Origin: Puniceicoccales bacterium
Lineage (GTDB): Bacteria; Verrucomicrobiota; Verrucomicrobiia; Opitutales; LL51
NCBI GenBank assembly: GCA_031266235.1
Contig: JAISBJ010000080.1
Location: forward strand, 1 to 5,700
Length of the DNA: 5,700 nt
Reading direction: 5' to 3'
Below the pieces are notes generated by a model. It had not been told where the DNA came from. It searched no databases and worked only from the letters and a program-made list of their open reading frames with translations. The position numbers were made by a program, and so were the translations under genes. Each line of letters starts with the position of its first letter. The stretch's first letter is position 1. This document shows, in pieces, positions 1 to 5,680 of this stretch.

Positions 1-938
1 ACGGGGAGCGGGCGCTCTGGGACGTCATCGATCGCCATGGTACCGCGGCCGATGAATCGGAATCTTCCGAGGATCGGGCGATTAAAATTTGTCTACTGGG
101 GCGGCCCAACGTCGGCAAATCCTCGCTGGCGAATGCTTTACTCGGCGGGGATCGGATGATCGTCCACCGGCGAGCTGGGACGACCCGCGACGCCATTTCC
201 AGCGACCTCCGCTGCACGGTCCATGGCCGGGAATATGTTTTCGAATTGGTGGACACGGCCGGCCTGCGGGAGAAGCGGAAGGTGAGTACGCCCGTGGAAT
301 TTTTCTCCACTTTGCGCTCCGCGAACGCGATGGGTGCCGCCGATATCGTATTTCTAGTGATTGACGCCCTGTCGGGACTGACGCGCCAGGATAAGCGCTG
401 GGTTGACCGGGTTTTGGAGGCGGGGAAATGTCTCATTTTCCTTGTAAACAAGTGGGATTTGGCCGACGAAAGTTTTCGGAATGGTGGCCTAGACAGCTAC
501 GGTTCGATGGAGGGCTTCCGGAAGAAATTTTTGGAAACGTTGCAGCGGGAGTTATTTTCGCTATCCAAATGTCCGGTCCTTTTCGTTTCGGCGCGGACGC
601 GCTACGGCATGGAGGATATTTTGACCGAGGGCGTTCGATTATTTGAAAAAATTTCCAAAACGATTGCGACGGGGCCGCTGAATCGGGCCATACAGCATCT
701 ATTGGACAGCCATCCTCCGGCGATGGCATCGGGGAAGCGCTTTAAAATTTACTATGCGGTTCAGAGCGGCACTTTGCCGGTGCGTCTGAAAATTTTTTGC
801 AATCGCTGCCGGAGGCTCAGCGACGATTACCGGCGGTATCTGGAAAATGGCATTCGCGATGCGTTTGATTTGTTTGGATGCGCTTTGCGGTTCGAATTCG
901 TCGAGAAGGTGGCGCGCTACGCCGAAAAAACGGCTTGA
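1..938 (+). CDS. der: Ribosome-assembly GTPase Der (EngA), 3' part
   Basis: Der is a two-GTPase-domain protein that acts in assembly of the 50S ribosomal subunit in the cytoplasm. The gene is cut by the left edge: reading frame 3 is open from base 3 and ends with TGA at 936-938, so the first GTPase domain and the start codon lie outside. The window begins in the acidic linker (DESESSED), followed by the second G domain. Visible motifs are G1 GRPNVGKS (99-122), G2 GTTRD (177-191), G3 DTAG (252-263), G4 NKWD (447-458) and G5 VSA (585-593). Next comes the KH-like C-terminal domain, with family-typical HPP, GKRFKIYYAVQ and YRRYLEN stretches. The family usually ends soon after the IRxxF segment. 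Here a short tail, VEKVARYAEKTA, follows. The last 27 or so codons are the source of the repeats immediately downstream. The GTPase assignment is very secure. Confidence 0.96.
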   Translation, partial: GERALWDVIDRHGTAADESESSEDRAIKICLLGRPNVGKSSLANALLGGDRMIVHRRAGTTRDAISSDLRCTVHGREYVFELVDTAGLREKRKVSTPVEFFSTLRSANAMGAADIVFLVIDALSGLTRQDKRWVDRVLEAGKCLIFLVNKWDLADESFRNGGLDSYGSMEGFRKKFLETLQRELFSLSKCPVLFVSARTRYGMEDILTEGVRLFEKISKTIATGPLNRAIQHLLDSHPPAMASGKRFKIYYAVQSGTLPVRLKIFCNRCRRLSDDYRRYLENGIRDAFDLFGCALRFEFVEKVARYAEKTA

Positions 939-960
939 GCATTTTTCGCAATTTCCTAGC

Positions 961-991
961 CATCGCAGTCTAAAATTTAGCAAAATCTTAT
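961..991 (+). repeat. Diverged copy of the ABC gene's 5' end
   Basis: This stretch directly after the post-der sequence aligns with 1366-1396, which are codons 8-17 of the downstream ABC ATPase. Both begin catcgcagtc and agree at about 26 of 31 positions. Relative to the arrangement at 1344-1365 it lacks 22 bases: those carrying the TTG start codon and the GGAG that precede this sequence in the real gene. It is also broken by a TAA and a TAG in the ABC frame, so it is a dead fragment. Its presence shows that a segment spanning the der/ABC boundary was duplicated in tandem. Confidence 0.75.
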
Positions 992-1285
992 GAGTAAAAT
1001 AATATTTGCGATGCATTTGATTTGTTTGGATGCGCTTTGCAGTTCGAATTCGTTTAGCAAAATATTATGGGCAAAATAATATTTGCGATGCGTTTGATTT
1101 ATTTGGCTGCGCGTTGCGGTTCGAATTTGTTTAGCAAAATATTATGGACAAAATAATATTCGCGATGCGTTTGATTTGTTTGGATGCGCTCTGCGGTTTG
1201 AATTTGTTTAGCAAAATATTATGAGAAAAATAATATTTGTGATGCATTTGATTTATTTGGATGCGCTTTGCGGTTCGAATTTGTC
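976..1285. repeat. 77-bp tandem array, about four units, der/ABC chimera
   Basis: Three complete 77-bp units start at 1008, 1085 and 1162. A partial unit on the left (976-1007) and another on the right (1239-1285) bring the total to 310 bases. Each unit has two parts. The first 47 bases match the der coding end at 856-902 (it begins gcgatgcgtttgattt). The last 30 or so are AT-rich and align with the first codons of the downstream ABC gene (tttagcaaaat against tttgacaaaat at 1381-1391). A unit is thus what remains of a der-tail plus ABC-head segment (856-1007, 152 bases) after losing 75 internal bases. The period is exactly 77 in all three steps. It is not a multiple of three, so the array is not a coding repeat. 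There are no CRISPR-like unique spacers. The array probably arose by unequal recombination at the der/ABC boundary. Confidence 0.93.
983..1238. other. Four AT-rich hairpins spaced 77 bp apart
   Basis: Each array unit contains an inverted repeat, aaatattat / ataatattt (9-bp arms) around a 7-base loop. Positions are 1060-1084, 1137-1161 (last pair broken by a C) and 1214-1238. A weaker version is at 983-1007, where the left arm reads aaatcttat. The loops differ (gggcaaa, ggacaaa, gagaaaa) while the arms are kept. Adding the flanking GC on each side extends the first stem past one bulged A. The pairs are all A-T, so the stems are weak as RNA. They may be recombination or cruciform sites, or simply a by-product of low complexity. 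Confidence 0.6.
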
Positions 1286-1343
1286 GAGAAGACGGCGCGC
1301 TACGCCGAAAAAACGGCTTGAGCATTTTTCGCAATTTCCTAGC
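1239..1343 (+). repeat. Second copy of the der 3' end (stop codon included)
   Basis: These 105 bases match 856-960 with six differences and no gaps. They contain the last 27 codons of der, its TGA stop and 22 bases beyond the stop. The final 50 or so bases are identical. In the der frame five of the six differences lie in third positions or in one changed codon (GTG to ACG, Val to Thr); the copy could still encode the same C-terminus. No upstream der sequence is attached, so the copy is not a gene. Its first 47 bases also serve as the last unit of the 77-bp array. Confidence 0.92.
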
Positions 1344-1345
1344 TC

Positions 1346-2317
1346 TTGAAGCCCTTGGAGCCACTCATCGCAGTCCAAAATTTGACAAAATTTTACGGCC
1401 CATTTGTCGCGCTAAACGGCATTTCTTTCGCGGTCAACGCCGGGGAAATCGTCGGGTTGCTGGGCCCAAATGGCGCGGGGAAGTCGACGACGCTGAAGAT
1501 TCTTGGGGGGCTGCTGGATGCCACTTCGGGGACGGTAACGATTCGGGGGGAGCCCATCGCCTATTGCCACCGCCCCAAACACTGCTTCGTCGCGGCTATG
1601 TTGGAGAGTAATCCGCTGCCGTCGCATCTGAAAGTGGGGGAATATTTGCGATTTCGGGCGGCGATGAAGGGGGTACGAAACGTGCACGTACATGTGGAAA
1701 AAATCATGCGCCTGACGGGCATTCCGCGGGGGATTCGCCACCGGGGATTGGATTCGCTCTCGAAGGGCATGCGGCAGCGCGTGGGGCTAGCGGACGCGCT
1801 ACTGGGCGATCCGGAGTTGGTGATTCTCGACGAACCGACCATTGGATTGGATCCCAGCCAAATCATCAAATTTCGCCAACTGATCGCTTCCCAAAGGGGC
1901 AAGCGGACGTTCATTATTTCGAGCCACATTCTCCCGGAAATCGAGCATTTATGCGACCGTTTTATCATCATCACGAGCGGCAACATTGTGGCCAATGGGG
2001 CGATAGGGGAGTTGCGGGAGAAATTTTTCGAGGAACGGATTTTCACCGTTGGCGTCGAGTGCGATGGGTCGGCGATTGGCCGTTTTAAAGCTCAGCACGC
2101 GGCTTTTCGGGTGCGCGATATTTTTTCGGACGCCAGTGCCAAAAAACACCAATTATCCATTATTTTACCGGCGGGGGATGTGGATTTTTTTTGGAGGGCG
2201 CTGCTCGCGGAACCTGGCTGGAAGTTATTGAGTATCGCTGAAAAATCGGCGACTTTGGAGGAAATTTTCATTCGAGCGACGGAATACGCGGATCCGGAAC
2301 ACACCCAGTGGCAGTGA
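1346..2317 (+). CDS. ABC-transporter ATP-binding protein, GldA/CcmA-like
   Basis: This is a 323-residue cytoplasmic nucleotide-binding subunit that would power an ABC-2 type exporter. Visible motifs are Walker A GPNGAGKST (residues 40-48), signature LSKGMRQRV (138-146), Walker B LVILDEP (158-164), D-loop GLDP (167-170) and the switch His in SSHILPEIE (H194). The Q-loop region reads MLESNPLPSHLKVGEYL, with Glu where most families have Gln; this and the LSKG signature are typical of GldA-like ATPases. A C-terminal domain of about 100 residues after residue 220 matches the usual length of this class. Start: the frame is closed by TAG at 1340-1342, and no ATG occurs before residue 85. TTG 1346 is the first possible start, and TTG 1355 is an alternative. 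A GGAG at 1357-1360 sits six bases before an ATC codon (1367), so the true start is uncertain. No permease gene follows. The substrate cannot be told. Confidence 0.9.
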   Translation: MKPLEPLIAVQNLTKFYGPFVALNGISFAVNAGEIVGLLGPNGAGKSTTLKILGGLLDATSGTVTIRGEPIAYCHRPKHCFVAAMLESNPLPSHLKVGEYLRFRAAMKGVRNVHVHVEKIMRLTGIPRGIRHRGLDSLSKGMRQRVGLADALLGDPELVILDEPTIGLDPSQIIKFRQLIASQRGKRTFIISSHILPEIEHLCDRFIIITSGNIVANGAIGELREKFFEERIFTVGVECDGSAIGRFKAQHAAFRVRDIFSDASAKKHQLSIILPAGDVDFFWRALLAEPGWKLLSIAEKSATLEEIFIRATEYADPEHTQWQ

Positions 2318-2549
2318 AAATTATTTTTTATTTATTTTTTATATTAATTATTAATTATTTTACCGACGGGGATTAAAAATTCTCTGATGGCAGTGAAATT
2401 AGAAATTATTTATTATTTATTGGAAATTTTTTACAAACCAACAAAACTCAAGGCACGTAAAGGACAAATGAATAATTTTTCATCGGCGGTGGCCATAAAA
2501 TCGCAGCGGGCGTAGGCGGTGGGCGGCGGAATTATTTCCACTGATTTTC
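2318..2549. other. Non-coding AT-rich spacer with echoes of the ABC 3' end
   Basis: I see no convincing gene here. The first 150 or so bases are mostly A and T (runs such as attttttatttatttttta). From about 2480 the composition turns GC-rich. Two short matches to the preceding gene stand out. Bases 2354-2373 resemble 2159-2179 inside the ATPase (attattttaccg, then a G-run one base shorter). Bases 2388-2398 (tggcagtgaaa) repeat 2309-2319, which cover the ATPase stop codon; the latter pair is 79 bases apart. They may be remnants of a duplicated gene end, but the AT-rich background makes chance matches easy. No strong terminator hairpin was found. Confidence 0.45.
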
Positions 2550-2577
2550 TTGACAAAATTGACCGAGTTTTGATCCT
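2550..2577 (+). promoter_or_regulatory. Likely sigma-70-type promoter for the tRNA and downstream operon
   Basis: A perfect -35 box TTGACA lies at 2550-2555. Sixteen bases later is a weak -10 candidate, GATCCT (2572-2577), which matches TATAAT at three of six positions. Transcription would begin at about 2584, just before the tRNA at 2590. The stretch between the -10 and the start is G-rich (gagggga), as is common for tRNA and rRNA promoters under growth-rate control. The -35 is convincing and the -10 is not. Confidence 0.5.
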
Positions 2578-2589
2578 GAGGGGAGTTGC

Positions 2590-2670
2590 GTTTAGGTGGT
2601 GGAATTGGTAGACACGCTGTCTTCAGGCGGCAGTGCCAAAAGCATAGGGGTTCGAGTCCCCTCCTAAACA
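2590..2670 (+). tRNA. tRNA-Leu, anticodon CAG
   Basis: This is an 81-base type II tRNA. The acceptor arms GTTTAGG (2590-2596) and CCTAAAC (2663-2669) pair fully over seven bases. The D-arm carries the family sequence GTGGAATTGGTAGACAC. The anticodon stem is CTGTC/GGCAG with one G-T pair; the loop TTCAGGC puts anticodon CAG at 2624-2626, reading CUG. A long variable arm (TGC-CAAAA-GCA) and T-stem AGGGG/CCCCT with loop TTCGAGT complete the fold. The discriminator base is A, as required for leucine. The genome continues CCG, so the 3' CCA is not encoded and must be added after transcription. The next gene begins only 12 bases later. Confidence 0.97.
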
Positions 2671-2682
2671 CCGAATTTGCCT

Positions 2683-3330
2683 ATGAATACGAATGATCAA
2701 TCCAATGGTGACCCGCTGAACGACGCTTTCAAATCCGCGGATTTCGGCGATAAAGTGTGGCTATTTTTTTCCCAACACACGCGTTTTTTTGCCTCCCTAA
2801 CCATCGCCATTCTCGCGTTTTTCGGCATCGCAGCCATCGTCACCGTCCGCAATAATATGGCTCGGCGGCGGCGGCAATCGGCTTATTTGGAGGCCCTGCA
2901 GACGGGCGAAAGGGAAACGTTTGCTGAGCGCTATGCTTCGGAAAAGTTGGGTGGCGCGGCTTATTTGGAATTGGGCGACGAGGCCTACCAAAAGCGGGAG
3001 TACCAGCGTGCGGTGGACTACTATCGGCGGGCGGCGGATGCTTTGGGGAAGAATATTTTCGGCGGGCGTGCGGCGATCGGAGAGGGGATTGCGCTGATCA
3101 AATCGGGCTTGCAACCGGAAGGGGAAGGCGTTTTGACGAGCGTCTCGGAGGAAAAAACTTATCCGCCGACCATTCGGGGCAACGCGCTTTATCTCCTGGC
3201 CAACAGTAGTCGCGAGCGGAAGGATATGGGGAAGGCCAAGGGTTTGCTGCAGCAGCTCGCCGGCGGTCATTTTACGGACCAGTGGCGGACGGAAGCGGAG
3301 GCGCTGCTCCGGGAAATCGAGCTCTGGTAA
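2683..3330 (+). CDS. Single-pass membrane TPR protein, YfgM-like
   Basis: This 215-residue protein has a short hydrophilic N-terminus, one hydrophobic segment at about residues 35-55 and a soluble C-terminal part. A clear tetratricopeptide motif lies at about 92-121 (YLELGDEAYQKREYQRAVDY and on), with further helical repeat-like stretches to the end. Size and plan match the YfgM type, which in E. coli associates with SecYEG and periplasmic chaperones; that role is inferred. The ATG at 2683 is preferred over the in-frame TTG at 2677, but no Shine-Dalgarno sequence precedes either, and the ATG is only 12 bases after the tRNA. The run RRRR (61-64) just after the membrane segment would by the positive-inside rule put the TPR part in the cytoplasm, opposite to YfgM. 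The stop codon overlaps the next gene's ATG. Family assignment is moderate; the membrane TPR plan is secure. Confidence 0.82.
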   Translation: MNTNDQSNGDPLNDAFKSADFGDKVWLFFSQHTRFFASLTIAILAFFGIAAIVTVRNNMARRRRQSAYLEALQTGERETFAERYASEKLGGAAYLELGDEAYQKREYQRAVDYYRRAADALGKNIFGGRAAIGEGIALIKSGLQPEGEGVLTSVSEEKTYPPTIRGNALYLLANSSRERKDMGKAKGLLQQLAGGHFTDQWRTEAEALLREIELW

Positions 3331-4418
3331 TGGGCATCCGCCTGATATATGCCTCGCCGGAACGGGACGCGGACTTGCTTTACTGGAGCCGGGTGTTCAC
3401 CTGCGACTGTTTTTTAGCCTTTGAAGTCGATGGGCGGCGCCGGGCGATTTCCAACGTCCTGGATATCGACGAGTTGCGGCGGAACTCCTCCTTCGACGAG
3501 GTTTCGCTCCCCGGCGATTGGACTCAGGAAAAAAATCCCAGCGTAGCCGATTTAATTCAGTGCATATGTGAAAAATTCCCCCGCGATCCGCTCCAGTTGC
3601 CCGCCAATTTCCCGGCCTATTTGCTGCTGGAATTGCAGGAGCGGCGCTTGCCCTTTAGCGTAACCGACGGGGCATTTTTACCGGAGCGTTCCGTAAAATC
3701 TCCCGGGGAAATGGATCAGATTTGCCGGGCGTGTGCGATTATTTCTGGGGCATTTGAGCGCGTTCGTTCGCTACTGGCCGCGGCGGAGATCGTCGACGGA
3801 TTTTTACATTATAATAACAAAATTTTAACATCCGAGTGGGTTCGTTCGGAGATCGCGGGAGTATGTTTTGCCGGGGGTGCCATCGCTAAGGAGACGATCG
3901 TCAGCTGCGGCGAACAGGCGGCTTACCCCCACAATCGCGGCAGTGGAGCGCTCCGGGCCGGCGAATTTATCGTGGTCGACGTCTTCCCGCGCCTGCTCGA
4001 AAGCGGCTACTACGGCGATATGACGCGGACGTTTTTAAGGGGAACGCCGAGTAAAAAGCAAGTAAAAATGTACGACGCCGTCAGGGCGGTCCAAGCGCGG
4101 GCGATCGGAGCAATCCGCGCCGGAAAAAATGGGAAAGAAATCCATGAAAATAATGTAAAAATGTTCGCGGACATGGGCTACCCTTCGACGGATTCCACGG
4201 GATTTTTCCACTCCACGGGCCATGGCGTGGGCCTGGATTTGCACGAAAGTCCATCGATCGGCAGCCGCGATTATACCTTGCAAACGGGCGAAATCGTGAC
4301 CGTCGAACCGGGCCTCTACTACCCCGAAATGGGCGGCGTCCGCATCGAAGATGTCGCCGTCGTGCGCGAAAATGGCGCGGAACTTTTGTCAAATTTTTCC
4401 TACGATTGGGTGATATAA
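3330..4418 (+). CDS. M24 family metallopeptidase (Xaa-Pro aminopeptidase-like)
   Basis: This 362-residue protein has the pita-bread fold of M24 peptidases, which remove N-terminal residues or cleave Xaa-Pro bonds with two metal ions. All five expected metal ligands are visible: D217 (IVVDVFP), D230 (GYYGDMTRTF), H298 (STGHGVG), E326 (TVEPG) and E340 (VRIEDVAVV). Supporting histidines are H201 (YPHNRGSG), H294 and H305. The first ligand motif is DVFP rather than the common DxG of prolidases, a variant I associate with a subgroup of M24 proteins. Residues 1-120 form a less conserved creatinase-like N-terminal domain. No signal peptide is seen, so it is probably cytoplasmic. The ATG at 3330 is chosen because it overlaps the previous stop (TAATG), which suggests coupled translation; a GTG at 3282 would add 16 unconvincing residues. 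Aminopeptidase as opposed to dipeptidase activity cannot be told. Confidence 0.9.
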   Translation: MGIRLIYASPERDADLLYWSRVFTCDCFLAFEVDGRRRAISNVLDIDELRRNSSFDEVSLPGDWTQEKNPSVADLIQCICEKFPRDPLQLPANFPAYLLLELQERRLPFSVTDGAFLPERSVKSPGEMDQICRACAIISGAFERVRSLLAAAEIVDGFLHYNNKILTSEWVRSEIAGVCFAGGAIAKETIVSCGEQAAYPHNRGSGALRAGEFIVVDVFPRLLESGYYGDMTRTFLRGTPSKKQVKMYDAVRAVQARAIGAIRAGKNGKEIHENNVKMFADMGYPSTDSTGFFHSTGHGVGLDLHESPSIGSRDYTLQTGEIVTVEPGLYYPEMGGVRIEDVAVVRENGAELLSNFSYDWVI

Positions 4419-5680
4419 TGTTTTTCAAAAAAAATAAAGTCAGGGATTGGGCGAAGTATTTGTCCGAGATTGCGAATAAAATTGAAAATTATCGTAAAGA
4501 TATTTTAAATACGGAACAATTTGGCCGCCTTTCGGAGGCGCGCAGGCGCATCGGCGACGCCCTGTCTCTGCCGCAAGCGGAGGCTTACAAAAGTTTCAAC
4601 GAAATCGAACGGTTGCTCCAGTCCATCGGGGGCAGCGTGTATCCCGCGTCGGGACTCGTGGAAAATGTGGAAGTTTTTTTGTTTGCGGCGATTCTGGCGA
4701 TCGCAGTCCGGACTTTTTTCTTTCAACCCTTCCGGATTCCAACGAATTCCATGTGGCCGACCTACGCCGGTATGACCCACGAGCTCGTCGAAGGCCGGAG
4801 AAGTGTCCCGGAAAAAGTCAAACGCTGGATGTTTTTGGGGGCGTCCAACTTCAATGTCCAGGCGCAGGATACGGGCACCCTCAAGATCCCCATCGCCGCC
4901 CAAAGCGATAAAATGAGCCCCTACGGCGGCATACTCTACTATAAAGTCGTGGATGCACGGAAATGGTTTGGGCTGCTGCCTTCGCAGGAACGGGAGTATA
5001 CGTTTGTGGTGGGGGAGCGGCAATCGACGTTGCGCGTGCCCCTGGAATTCTGTTTCGACGACGTGGTGCTGGCGACGCTATTCCCCAAAGCGCGATCGTG
5101 GAACGAAGTCCTGGACCGCTCCATGCGCATACGTCCGCTAAAAATTAGTAAAGATGGCCGCGAAGATCGGGTGAATTATTTGGATACGAAGGTCCAAAAA
5201 TCCGCTGGGGAAGACATTTTCAACTTCGATATCCTCGCCGGCGATATGCTTTTCGTGGACAAAATCAGCTACCATTTTTTACCACCGAAGGTCGGAGATC
5301 CCTTTGTCTTTCGCACGCGCAACATCGATCGCCTCAACTACGACGACAAATATTTCATCAAGCGTTTGGTGGGTTTGCCCGGGGATAGATTGCAAATTCA
5401 GGGCAGCGCGCTATACCGCAATGGCCGGCCCATCGAGGGCGCCGAAGCCTTTGAATTAAATCGTAAACAAATTGAAAAATATCCCGGCTATACGCACAGT
5501 GGGGCGCTGGAGAGGGACTGCGTCGTGGAGGTCCCGGGCAATTGCTATTTCGCGATGGGCGACAATTCTCCCCACAGCTACGACAGCCGCGGCTGGGGAT
5601 TTGTGCCGAACGGCGAGGTTATCGGCAGGGCTACTTTCGTTTTGTATCCTTTTACCCGGCGCTGGGGCTGTGCCAAGTGA
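4418..5680 (+). CDS. lepB: Signal peptidase I with large insertion
   Basis: Signal peptidase I cleaves signal peptides from exported proteins on the outer face of the inner membrane. The protein is 420 residues. A charged N-terminal region of about 80 residues precedes one membrane segment (about 84-104). The nucleophile Ser111 follows in IPTNSMWPT, the general-base Lys315 in YFIKRLVGLPGD, and the C-terminal box GDNSPHSYDSRGWGFVP spans 381-397. Between SMWPT and the next conserved piece, GDMLFVDK (274-282), lie about 155 residues, where E. coli has only a few. The insertion is probably a separate extracytoplasmic subdomain. I recall similar insertions in Opitutae enzymes but cannot verify this. 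The ATG at 4418 overlaps the M24 stop as TAATG; the in-frame TTG at 4406 adds only four residues. Identity is secure because both catalytic residues are present. Confidence 0.93.
   Translation: MFFKKNKVRDWAKYLSEIANKIENYRKDILNTEQFGRLSEARRRIGDALSLPQAEAYKSFNEIERLLQSIGGSVYPASGLVENVEVFLFAAILAIAVRTFFFQPFRIPTNSMWPTYAGMTHELVEGRRSVPEKVKRWMFLGASNFNVQAQDTGTLKIPIAAQSDKMSPYGGILYYKVVDARKWFGLLPSQEREYTFVVGERQSTLRVPLEFCFDDVVLATLFPKARSWNEVLDRSMRIRPLKISKDGREDRVNYLDTKVQKSAGEDIFNFDILAGDMLFVDKISYHFLPPKVGDPFVFRTRNIDRLNYDDKYFIKRLVGLPGDRLQIQGSALYRNGRPIEGAEAFELNRKQIEKYPGYTHSGALERDCVVEVPGNCYFAMGDNSPHSYDSRGWGFVPNGEVIGRATFVLYPFTRRWGCAK

Noticed and set aside
921..946. Rho-independent terminator after der (GCCG-AAAAAA-CGGC then a T-run), also at 1304-1329
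   Set aside because: The stem has only four pairs, and the T-run is interrupted and set apart by ttgagca. It is too weak to claim, although it is preserved in both copies.
1063..1068. TATTAT in each array unit as a -10 promoter box
   Set aside because: No -35 box lies at a proper distance; the nearest TTGCAG leaves a 20-base spacer, and the match follows from the AT-rich palindrome.
976..1285. CRISPR array
   Set aside because: The whole 77-bp unit is repeated with no unique spacers, and its parts derive from der and the ABC gene.
990..1346. A series of small ORFs, one per array unit, starting MxKIIF and 25-40 codons long (ATGs at 990, 1067, 1144 and 1221)
   Set aside because: They arise automatically from the repeat. 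In this frame eight of ten variable positions are second codon positions, so the peptides change freely (R/H, C/Y, D/A, S/L), and no Shine-Dalgarno sequence precedes them. The conserved frame is that of der.
1676..1692. Perfect palindrome acgtgcacgt inside the ABC gene, a possible operator
   Set aside because: It lies within codons for a His/Val-rich stretch (VHVHV), whose codons readily give such a palindrome.
2590..2670. tRNA-Leu as an integration site for a mobile element
   Set aside because: No integrase gene and no duplicated tRNA 3' end is visible in the window.
2480..2671. Minus-strand ORF over the spacer and tRNA
   Set aside because: It runs across the tRNA on the opposite strand, resembles no protein I know, and has no ribosome-binding site.
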